Of a stretch of DNA of 64,000 nt, positions 58,263 to 64,000 are shown piece by piece. Every line of letters starts with the position of its first letter. The stretch's first letter is position 1. Made by a program: the position numbers and the translations under genes. Source of the DNA: a virus; the IMG/VR virus record IMGVR_UViG_3300036851_000225, positions 1-64,000 of that record; one strand, given 5' to 3'. A model generated the notes under the pieces. The model ran no database searches. It had not been told where the DNA came from and saw only the letters and a program-made list of their open reading frames with translations.

Positions 58263-59293
58263 AGTGGAACCAATTAGCAGCAGACGGCTTTAACCTGACT
58301 GATATGCGCCAATCGGTACAGGTCTTTCTTACCCGCTGGCTGGAACATAAGCGAGTGGGAAAGAAAGTTAAGTCGTCAACCCTCACCTCGTATACCCGCT
58401 CTTGCAACTATATGATCCCATATATCGGCAAGATTGCCATTTGCGACCTGAACGCTTTGCACATTCAGCAGATGCTCGATGCGCTCCAGAGTGAACTGGC
58501 ACCTCGCAGCGTGCATCACGTTCGCTCTGTCCTTCGCAACGCGCTGAACACGGCGCGCAAATGGAAGTTGCTACGCGACAATCCAGCTATGGATGTCGAA
58601 GTGCAAAAGGTAGAGCGCCAAAAAGACAAGGCGCTTGATCCTGTCGAGATCGTAGCGTTGTTAAACGCCACGGCGGGCCATAGGCTTGACGCGCTGTATC
58701 ATCTGACACTTGCACTCGGACTACGCCGGGGCGAGATCTTGGGCCTACGCTGGATAGATGTAGATTGGGAGGCCGGCACACTCGAAATAGCACAACAGGT
58801 ATCGCCTGGCGAGCATGGCCGGGCAGAGATTGTACCGTATCTCAAAAACGACAGCAGCCGCCGCACGCTGCCATTGACTGACGATCTGGTTGCTCGATTA
58901 CAGGCGCATTGGAGCAATCAGCAAGAGGAGCGCATGACAGCACGGCGCAGGGAGGATAACGAGGAGAAAACTACCGGCCAGCGCCCTATCCACTGGCAAG
59001 AATATGGTCTGATCTTCCCCTCGGAGCGTGGCACACCACTCTACCCCTGTGCCTTCAGCAGCACGCATTTCAAACGCATGCTGCGCAAAGCCGGACTGTC
59101 AGACGAAATATGCTTTCACGACTTGCGACACACGGCGCTGACTGATCTGGCAGCGGTCGCAGAGGCGAAAGCAGTGCAGAGCATCGCAGGCCATTCAGAT
59201 ATTCAAACGACGATGAACCTCTATGCCGGTAGGCGCATTGACGCAATGCGTAAAGCGGTGGAGCAAATGGAAGAGAAGAGGAGAACAGGATAA
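58124..59293 (+). CDS. int: Tyrosine integrase
   Basis: 389 aa from ATG 58124 (GAGAGGGGAGAAC upstream). N-terminal arm-binding part (VLKDRQTGQYIARTADRTR), SAM-like core-binding domain (VFLTRWLEHKRVGKKVKSSTLTSYTRS), and catalytic domain with Arg in ALGLRRGEILGLRW, HDLRHTAL (HxxR), AGHSDIQTT (H) and Tyr in MNLYAG. All catalytic residues are present, so it is likely active. It lies inside the window, not at an edge. Confidence 0.95.
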   Translation: MGRQRRKRGSGSVLKDRQTGQYIARTADRTRSARFATRQEAEKALLEWNQLAADGFNLTDMRQSVQVFLTRWLEHKRVGKKVKSSTLTSYTRSCNYMIPYIGKIAICDLNALHIQQMLDALQSELAPRSVHHVRSVLRNALNTARKWKLLRDNPAMDVEVQKVERQKDKALDPVEIVALLNATAGHRLDALYHLTLALGLRRGEILGLRWIDVDWEAGTLEIAQQVSPGEHGRAEIVPYLKNDSSRRTLPLTDDLVARLQAHWSNQQEERMTARRREDNEEKTTGQRPIHWQEYGLIFPSERGTPLYPCAFSSTHFKRMLRKAGLSDEICFHDLRHTALTDLAAVAEAKAVQSIAGHSDIQTTMNLYAGRRIDAMRKAVEQMEEKRRTG

Positions 59294-59580
59294 TGAGCGC
59301 TAATCAACCCAGCAAGTTTGATATGCCGGAAGAGTATGAAAGATTAACGAGTGAAGAACGCGGCATTTTGCTTGATTGGATAGATCAGAAAATTACTCCT
59401 GCCAAGTCAGTTTACAAATGGGCGACTAGCTACGGATTAAAGCATCAGTTTGAAGTCTCTTCAGAAGGGTTTTACATCACAAATGGGCAATTCAAAGGCG
59501 CAATGCTTGCAGCAGGGTATCAGCCTAGTAGTCCATATAAAAACAATTGGCACTTCCGTATTAGACTCCGCAAGAGATAA
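59293..59580 (+). CDS. Small protein after integrase
   Basis: 95 aa; start overlaps the integrase stop. LTSEERGILLDWIDQKITPAKSVYKWATSYGLKHQFEVSSEGFYITNGQFKGAMLAAGY is an all-helical domain of a small phage family. Function unknown. Confidence 0.55.
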   Translation: MSANQPSKFDMPEEYERLTSEERGILLDWIDQKITPAKSVYKWATSYGLKHQFEVSSEGFYITNGQFKGAMLAAGYQPSSPYKNNWHFRIRLRKR

Positions 59581-59597
59581 GGCAACAGATAAGGTAG
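59574..59597 (+). repeat. 24-bp direct repeat, copy 1 (attP region)
   Basis: GAGATAAGG-N-ACAGATAAGG-type sequence that differs at two positions from 59792-59815; each copy holds two GATAAGG units. Located right after integrase and the small gene. Confidence 0.6.
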
Positions 59598-59838
59598 TTT
59601 TCCAGATTTACAACGATGCTCATTGAAAATACACCGCATCAGAGAGCCATAGAGAAGATAGAAAAGGGAGTATGTTATCAGGTCTGTGTAACCCGATAAT
59701 GGCTTTTTCTGGGTGTACACCGTTGTATCATATGGCATCAGGACGCGATATGATAGCAGAGATTGCGTTGCGCCACGACACACTGTAACGCGAGATAAGG
59801 TCACAGATAAGGTAGCAAGTATTGATGAGGAGGGCGGC
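59581..59838. other. Non-coding region with probable attP
   Basis: About 255 bp without a gene; the open frame of the next gene reaches into it but the ribosome site is at 59825-59835. It is AT-rich around 59630-59760 and bounded by the two 24-bp repeats. These have the spacing and the four GATAAGG units of integrase arm sites. The core crossover cannot be located without the host attB. Confidence 0.45.
59792..59815 (+). repeat. 24-bp direct repeat, copy 2 (attP region)
   Basis: Near-identical to 59574-59597 (two differences); 218 bp apart. Confidence 0.6.
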
Positions 59839-60294
59839 ATGTCATTGGATGTTTATCTTACATTGCCGGGCGTGCAGTCGCGTACTGGCAGTGCCATCTT
59901 TATTCGTGAAGATGGGCAGAACAAAGAGATCACCCGCGCAGAATGGGATGCGCGTTTTCCTGGCCGGGAGCCGGTCATTGTATCGTTCGATGACGATAGC
60001 GACAGTGGCGAGGTGTACTCGGCAAACATCACCCACAATCTGGGCAAAATGGCAAGAGAGGCAGGTATCTATGAGGCGCTATGGAGACCAGAGGAGATCG
60101 GTATCACGCACACAGCGCAGTTGATTGCCCCTCTGAACGAAGGACTAGCGCTCCTCAAGAGTAATCCTGAGCGCTTTACGCGGCTCAATCCTGAGAACGG
60201 ATGGGGCACCTATGAAGGGCTTGTTCGTTTTGTCGCAGACTATCTTGCAGCTTGTGAGGCTTATCCTGCATCTGAAGTGTCTGTGTGGAGATAG
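59839..60294 (+). CDS. Conserved phage protein
   Basis: 151 aa from ATG 59839 (GAGGAGGGCGGC upstream). YSANITHNLGKMAREAGIYEALWRPEEIG, then LNEGLALLKSNPERFTRLNPENGWGTYEGLVRFVADYL match a small conserved phage family ending LNPxNGWGxYEGL. Function unknown. Confidence 0.65.
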   Translation: MSLDVYLTLPGVQSRTGSAIFIREDGQNKEITRAEWDARFPGREPVIVSFDDDSDSGEVYSANITHNLGKMAREAGIYEALWRPEEIGITHTAQLIAPLNEGLALLKSNPERFTRLNPENGWGTYEGLVRFVADYLAACEAYPASEVSVWR

Positions 60295-60316
60295 GAATAA
60301 TGAGGAGGGCGGCATA

Positions 60317-60721
60317 ATGGAAGCAGGCAGAGAACTAGACACGATTGTGGCTGAGAGGGTCATGGGGTGGATTAATTGCGGTCAACTAGGAAATGAATGG
60401 GGAGGGCAGTGGGGCGGCTGTCCGCCTTATTGGTCGCAGTATGGTGATCGGTGTCTTCTCATCCCCTCCTACAGCACCGATATTGCGGCGGCATGGCTAG
60501 TGGTAGAAAAATTGCGCACTGAAGGATTGCATCTGCAAATGAATGACACACTATCTGCCTATCGAGCACGATTTTTTACAGTTGCGAGCACTGTCAAATG
60601 GGATCAGGAGAGTGCAGATGGAGCATACTATCAATTCGCCTCAACGCCTGCACACGCTATCTGCCTCGCTGCACTCAAGGCGCTAGGGGTAGAGATTGAG
60701 CAATCAGAAGGGGCGGCATAA
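60317..60721 (+). CDS. Phage ABA sandwich domain protein
   Basis: 134 aa from ATG 60317. MEAGRELDTIVAERVM and AHAICLAALKALGVEIEQ are the conserved ends of the family. Paralogue of the minus-strand gene at 23415-23765. Unknown function. Confidence 0.8.
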   Translation: MEAGRELDTIVAERVMGWINCGQLGNEWGGQWGGCPPYWSQYGDRCLLIPSYSTDIAAAWLVVEKLRTEGLHLQMNDTLSAYRARFFTVASTVKWDQESADGAYYQFASTPAHAICLAALKALGVEIEQSEGAA

Positions 60722-61059
60722 TGAATAAGTACCAAGAGGTATACGCGCTCGCTGTTAGTCTCTATGATAGTGGCGATCTGTCACATGATCAGGTAAATCC
60801 GATCCTGGAAGCATTGGGCGAAGCGAAGGCGATGAGTGATAGCTTTTACCTTATTCAGAACCTTAATACTCATATTACCTTGCGCGGTCCTTATGCGACA
60901 GACAAAGAACGCGAAAGCGAGTTAGAGATGTGCCTGATCGATCCTGGCACTGGGTATATCATCTTGCTCGATATACAAAACGGCAGGCTGCATGCCTGGT
61001 TGCCGAGTTATCAGTACAAGCAAGAGTTGATAGATCGTATCAATAATTTGCCTGATTAG
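60721..61059 (+). CDS. Small accessory protein
   Basis: 112 aa. QEVYALAVSLYDSGDLSHDQVNPILEALGEAKAMSDSFYLIQNLNTHITLRG; helical then beta. Start overlaps the previous stop. Unrecognised. Confidence 0.5.
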   Translation: MNKYQEVYALAVSLYDSGDLSHDQVNPILEALGEAKAMSDSFYLIQNLNTHITLRGPYATDKERESELEMCLIDPGTGYIILLDIQNGRLHAWLPSYQYKQELIDRINNLPD

Positions 61060-61090
61060 CTGTGAACGGTGTAGCACCCGGGAGGGGATT

Positions 61091-61339
61091 ATGGAACTGA
61101 CACTCGATCTACTTAAGGGGACATTTGATATACTCCTCAATACTGTCTGCCCCGTCCTGTGGTATGGCACAAGTGAGGGTGTGCCTCGCGACACTATCCT
61201 CTATGCCCCTGCAACAAAGTGGAACCCTGAATACATCGCCGTTCACCCCGACGACTTAGACAGTGTTCGGGAGGGGCTGCAATCGCATAGACAACTAAAA
61301 CATTTGCGAGAATGGAAGCCGCAATTCAATGTTGACTGA
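61091..61339 (+). CDS. Small accessory protein
   Basis: 82 aa (GGGAGGGG upstream). ELTLDLLKGTFDILLNTVCPVLWYGTSEGVPRDTILYAPATKWNPEYIAVHPDDLDSV. Unrecognised. Confidence 0.5.
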   Translation: MELTLDLLKGTFDILLNTVCPVLWYGTSEGVPRDTILYAPATKWNPEYIAVHPDDLDSVREGLQSHRQLKHLREWKPQFNVD

Positions 61340-61380
61340 AGCCGACAAAGCCATATCTGGACTTGCATCAGGGAGGGGAT

Positions 61381-61488
61381 ATGCGTGAATGGCAAGAAGT
61401 GTTGAGAGATGTATTGGAGGCCATTGCCTTGATCGGTGCTATATGGTTCTTGGCATTTCTGTTTTCTCTTGCTTTTATAGTGCCATAG
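61381..61488 (+). CDS. 35-aa membrane peptide
   Basis: ATG 61381 after GGGAGGGGAT; MREWQEVLRDVLEAIALIGA...FLAFLFSLAFIVP, one transmembrane helix. The leader before it (ACTGAAGCCGACAAAG) is a repeat shared with 61845 and 62155. Confidence 0.5.
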   Translation: MREWQEVLRDVLEAIALIGAIWFLAFLFSLAFIVP

Positions 61489-61504
61489 CGATTGGAGAGG
61501 GGAC

Positions 61505-61846
61505 ATGGATACAATCACAGTGTCGGAATTGCAAGATGCGAACGATGCAGGCGGATGTAATGCCTGCACTCGTGAGGTCAATCAGGTGTACGTTGTCAGG
61601 CTCCAAAGAACTGAGTACGCTGCTCAGGCTATCACCCTATGCGACGATTGCCGACGATTACTCATTCGAGGACTTTCGCAAGTGGCGCAAGTAGAAACAA
61701 CATTGAGCGATGCTGGCTTAGGCTCTGTGTCTAGCAGTATTGCTGCTATGATCATAAAGAAAAGGTTAGAAGCAGGCGGAACGGTTGAAATACCAAGCTT
61801 AAACATTACGCTTACAAAAGACGACTTGCGACAATCAAATGACTGA
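61505..61846 (+). CDS. Zinc-ribbon protein, duplicated family copy 1
   Basis: 113 aa. GGCNACTREVNQVYVVRLQRTEYAAQAITLCDDCRRLLIRGL has CxxC-N-CxxC; the C-terminal half has no counterpart in copy 2 (LEAGGTVEIPSLNITLTKDDLRQ). Copy 2 is at 62342. Unknown function. Confidence 0.6.
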   Translation: MDTITVSELQDANDAGGCNACTREVNQVYVVRLQRTEYAAQAITLCDDCRRLLIRGLSQVAQVETTLSDAGLGSVSSSIAAMIIKKRLEAGGTVEIPSLNITLTKDDLRQSND

Positions 61847-61888
61847 AGCCGACAAAGTTGTGCCTGGAATTACACCAGGGAGGGAATT

Positions 61889-62140
61889 ATGGATCTTTGT
61901 AATCACAACAATCCTGCTTGCTCGAATATAGGCGAGTACATTAAGGGCACATTTGTTTGCCGAAATCACAAACAGGCATGGATAGATGCAAACATACGAC
62001 GCCAGGCAGAGTGTGCTGATAAGCTCGATTGCTCAGTGGCATTAATTATGTACATCGAAGAACTTGAGCAACGCATCACTGAACTTGAGCAACGCGTAAG
62101 AATGCTTGAGTGGCACTCAAACCCGACGATTGGTATTTAG
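61889..62140 (+). CDS. Coiled-coil protein with Cys motif
   Basis: 83 aa (GGGAGGG upstream). N-terminal LCNHNNPACSNIGEYIKGTFVCRNH, C-terminal coiled coil ELEQRITELEQRVRML. Unknown. Confidence 0.5.
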   Translation: MDLCNHNNPACSNIGEYIKGTFVCRNHKQAWIDANIRRQAECADKLDCSVALIMYIEELEQRITELEQRVRMLEWHSNPTIGI

Positions 62141-62150
62141 ACTTGGGCAA

Positions 62151-62345
62151 ATGCTGACTGAAGCCGACAAGATCAAGTTGCAAATACTCTTCTGTCGCAC
62201 GCCAATGCTAGAGTATATGCAGTGGCATTACGATGCAGACAGACGCCACAAGAAAGGCCAGCGACAGGCATATTGTGCGACGTGTGAACGGTGGAGATGG
62301 CCGGATCAGGTATGCGAGATAGCCGAGATGAGGAGGAGGCCATGA
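62151..62345 (+). CDS. Small zinc-binding protein
   Basis: 64 aa from ATG 62151 (MLTEADKIKLQILFCR). YCATCERWRWPDQVCEIAEM has a zinc-like Cys group. The first residues MLTEADK also occur, followed by truncated frames, at about 61330 and 61843. Confidence 0.5.
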   Translation: MLTEADKIKLQILFCRTPMLEYMQWHYDADRRHKKGQRQAYCATCERWRWPDQVCEIAEMRRRP

Positions 62346-62539
62346 GCACAATCGAGGTTGCAATACAAGACAGGGTTGAGGCAGGAGGCTGCAACGCCTG
62401 CACTGATCGGGTCGATCAGGTGTATGTTGTCACGTTCCAGCGGACTAAGATCGCTGGTCAATCGTTTCGATTGTGTGAAACGTGTCGGCGGCTACTCATC
62501 CAGGTGCTTTTGCAAGCAGAGATGAGGAGGAGGCCATGA
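62342..62539 (+). CDS. Zinc-ribbon protein, duplicated family copy 2
   Basis: 65 aa from ATG 62342 (GAGGAGGAGGCC upstream). GGCNACTDRVDQVYVVTFQRTKIAGQSFRLCETCRRLLIQVL, a clear copy of the N-terminal half of the 61505 gene. Unknown. Confidence 0.6.
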   Translation: MSTIEVAIQDRVEAGGCNACTDRVDQVYVVTFQRTKIAGQSFRLCETCRRLLIQVLLQAEMRRRP

Positions 62540-62862
62540 AGTACATACTCGTTTTGAAACAGGAGGCGGAAGGTTGCGACTACTCTATTGAGTGTGGCAC
62601 GAAGGTAGTAGAGCTAAAGGCTACAACGTTTGACGGTGTGCATCAAGAGGCCAAGAACTGTATCCTGAGTGATGATGAGGGGTATCTTGCTGAGGACTTC
62701 CGGCTTAAATCTGCAATGCTTTGCGAGGTAGTAGCAGAGGAGGCACTACCTGTTAAAGAATGGTATGCAGAGTATGAAGCAGCGCAACACAAACAAGAAC
62801 GGCAAGCGCAACTTGAAAAAGAGCGCCGTGAATACGAGAGGCTGAAAGCGAAGTTTGAATGA
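62536..62862 (+). CDS. Small accessory protein
   Basis: 108 aa from ATG 62536. KYILVLKQEAEGCDYSIECGTKVVELKATTFDGVHQEAKN, then a charged coiled coil (AAQHKQERQAQLEKERREYERL). Overlaps neighbours by 4 nt. Unrecognised. Confidence 0.5.
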   Translation: MKYILVLKQEAEGCDYSIECGTKVVELKATTFDGVHQEAKNCILSDDEGYLAEDFRLKSAMLCEVVAEEALPVKEWYAEYEAAQHKQERQAQLEKERREYERLKAKFE

Positions 62863-63257
62863 CAAATGAACTATTGATCTGGTGGACAACACAAGCTGAC
62901 TGTGAGGCGATAGGCGAACCGCACGATCCCGCTGACTGGAAGGCCGACGAGTGGGAGAAAGTGCTAGCGAGTTTTCGGTGGCAAGGCTCGCGTCTCTATC
63001 GACTTGATCAGTCGCTGTTACCTGGCTACATCAAAAAGCAGTACGTCAGTCGCTACGGGCGTTCTGGTCGTGGCAGGTTATGGGTGTCAGATGAGTTTGA
63101 GCTTGACGGTATCACTTGGGACGACAGTAAGCCAGCAGCACAATATGCTAGTGATGCAGCGGGCATTGTCATTCGCGCTAGCGACTTGCCGTTGCTTAAC
63201 GGGCTGGCGGGGTTTGTGACCGATACGTATCTAAACATTGTGAGGGAGAGGCCATGA
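62859..63257 (+). CDS. Small accessory protein
   Basis: 132 aa. PADWKADEWEKVLASFRWQGSRLYRLDQSLLPGYIKKQYVSRYGRSGRGRLWVSDEF; mixed. Unrecognised. Confidence 0.5.
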   Translation: MTNELLIWWTTQADCEAIGEPHDPADWKADEWEKVLASFRWQGSRLYRLDQSLLPGYIKKQYVSRYGRSGRGRLWVSDEFELDGITWDDSKPAAQYASDAAGIVIRASDLPLLNGLAGFVTDTYLNIVRERP

Positions 63258-63532
63258 GTGAAAATCGCCATAGCGCATGGCAATGGCTGAAGGCCGAAGT
63301 TGATCAGCGATTCGGCGCTGATGAGGCAGAGGCGCTGTGGGAAGAGTATAGCCGACGATTGCGCGCTGACTATCGCTACAATGAGGCCGTGCGCCGTCGC
63401 AAAATGCTAAAGCGTAATCGTAAAACGCTGGCAGAGTTGCAGGCATCAGGAGCAAGTGCAATGCTTACTGAGCGTAACATTAAGAAGGATCTGGCATGGC
63501 TGGAACGGTATGGCTTTAGCGAAGAGGAATAA
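63254..63532 (+). CDS. Basic helical protein
   Basis: 92 aa, helical and basic (YRYNEAVRRRKMLKRNRKTLAELQASGASAMLTERNIKKDL). Last plus-strand gene, converging with the tail gene at 63544. Unrecognised. Confidence 0.5.
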   Translation: MSENRHSAWQWLKAEVDQRFGADEAEALWEEYSRRLRADYRYNEAVRRRKMLKRNRKTLAELQASGASAMLTERNIKKDLAWLERYGFSEEE

Positions 63533-63543
63533 GATTTGGCATC

Positions 63544-64000
63544 TCACGCCTGGTAGATCGCCGTAAAGATCAAGTCGGTATTCGCATTCGTGAAAATTGC
63601 CGCTGGATAAGCCCCGATGGCGGCGTTATCAAACACCTCATGCATGTCAATCGTCGTACCGCTGTTTGCGACATATCCAGCAAGCTGTATAGCATTGGCA
63701 CTAAAATCAAGATTACTTACATAGCTAAAGACGACGCTCCATAGTTGTGCCGCTGCCGATGTAACGGGCAGTCCGGTGATCCGCATATTACCAGTCGGCG
63801 CTACACTAATTGCGCTAATAGCAATACGGCCATGTGCGATAACAATCTCTCCAGTGCGTACATAACCACCCGATCTTGCGCCTGTGTAGGTGAATGTGCC
63901 AGCCGTGCCAGTGCCACTAAAGGCAGGCGTCCATGTGCCTGTCTCATAAAAAGAGCGCAATAGGTACGGCATCAGGTATGGCGCTAAGTCAGCGGCAAGC
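63544..64000 (-). CDS. Tail fibre/spike C-terminal part (partial, continues past the edge)
   Basis: The frame is open to the window edge, so it starts beyond it. YETGTWTPAFSGTGTAGTFTYTGARSGGYVRTGEIVIAHGRIAISAISVAPTGNMRITGLPV is the typical C-terminal fibre block. It is the last gene of the late (minus) transcription unit that leaves the window at its left side, so the contig probably joins on itself. Confidence 0.75.
   Translation of the reverse strand, partial: LAADLAPYLMPYLLRSFYETGTWTPAFSGTGTAGTFTYTGARSGGYVRTGEIVIAHGRIAISAISVAPTGNMRITGLPVTSAAAQLWSVVFSYVSNLDFSANAIQLAGYVANSGTTIDMHEVFDNAAIGAYPAAIFTNANTDLIFTAIYQA

Noticed and set aside
1-64000. Insertion sequences or transposases
   Set aside because: No DDE, HUH or serine transposase motif was found; the only recombinase is the tyrosine integrase.

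Overview
This window is almost entirely the genome of a temperate tailed phage with siphovirus-type genes, or a prophage or phage contig. The evidence is a full head-tail-lysis gene set (TerS/TerL, DUF935-type portal, S49 protease with nested scaffold, major capsid, HK97-gp10-like, tail tube, tail chaperones, tape measure, fibres, amidase endolysin), a lysogeny switch (divergent repressor/Cro with three operators), a tyrosine integrase with Xis, and RecT-like and primase-helicase replication genes. Genes are tightly packed with strong GGAGG-type ribosome sites and many ATGA overlaps; three genes look leaderless. The host cannot be named from this. Chloroflexota is only a guess, from the MmpS-like lipoprotein, the REC-HD-GYP protein and the leaderless genes.

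Layout. (a) 27.7 kb down to 1, minus strand: the late operon. It starts with fibre-like genes and continues through TerS, TerL, portal, protease, capsid, head-tail joining, virion-modifying enzymes (glycosyltransferase, methyltransferase, SGNH esterase), tail tube and chaperones to the tape measure, which runs off the left edge. The last tail gene reappears at the right edge (63.5-64 kb), so the molecule is probably circular or circularly permuted. A small regulated cargo cassette (3.1-5.4 kb) is inserted between chaperones and tape measure. (b) 27.8-30.1 kb plus: early small genes. (c) 30.0-33.7 kb minus: lysis operon ending in a response-regulator/HD-GYP c-di-GMP phosphodiesterase. (d) 33.8-38.6 kb plus: small accessory genes, including a pseudoknotted leader RNA. 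(e) 38.6-40.4 kb minus: an odd tRNA, a regulator, an MmpS-like lipoprotein and the repressor; then Cro and an HNH-AP2 gene on plus. (f) 41.8-47.6 kb: RecT-like, primase-helicase with an iteron cluster. (g) 47.8-55.9 kb: a putative DNA hypermodification island. (h) 55.8-59.6 kb: small DNA-metabolism genes, Xis, integrase. (i) 59.8-63.5 kb: small accessory genes, several visibly duplicated.

The most interesting system is the island at 47.8-55.9 kb. It holds QueF (or QueF-like), a YhhQ/VUT-type queuosine-precursor transporter, two paralogous TGT/DpdA-like proteins (one fused to a beta-class DNA methyltransferase, with its own internal ribosome site), a SNF2-like helicase and two acyltransferase-like proteins. 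Together they suggest precursor uptake, conversion of preQ0 and insertion of a 7-deazaguanine into phage DNA, with an added methylation or acyl step. This is inference from family recognition by eye.

Regulation also stands out. About 15 copies of a 23-bp semi-palindromic site (core TTCGATYRATCGAA followed by CTGATTG) sit at early, late and lysis promoters. At least four intergenic regions encode structured RNAs, two of them pseudoknot or kissing-loop folds with their own promoters.
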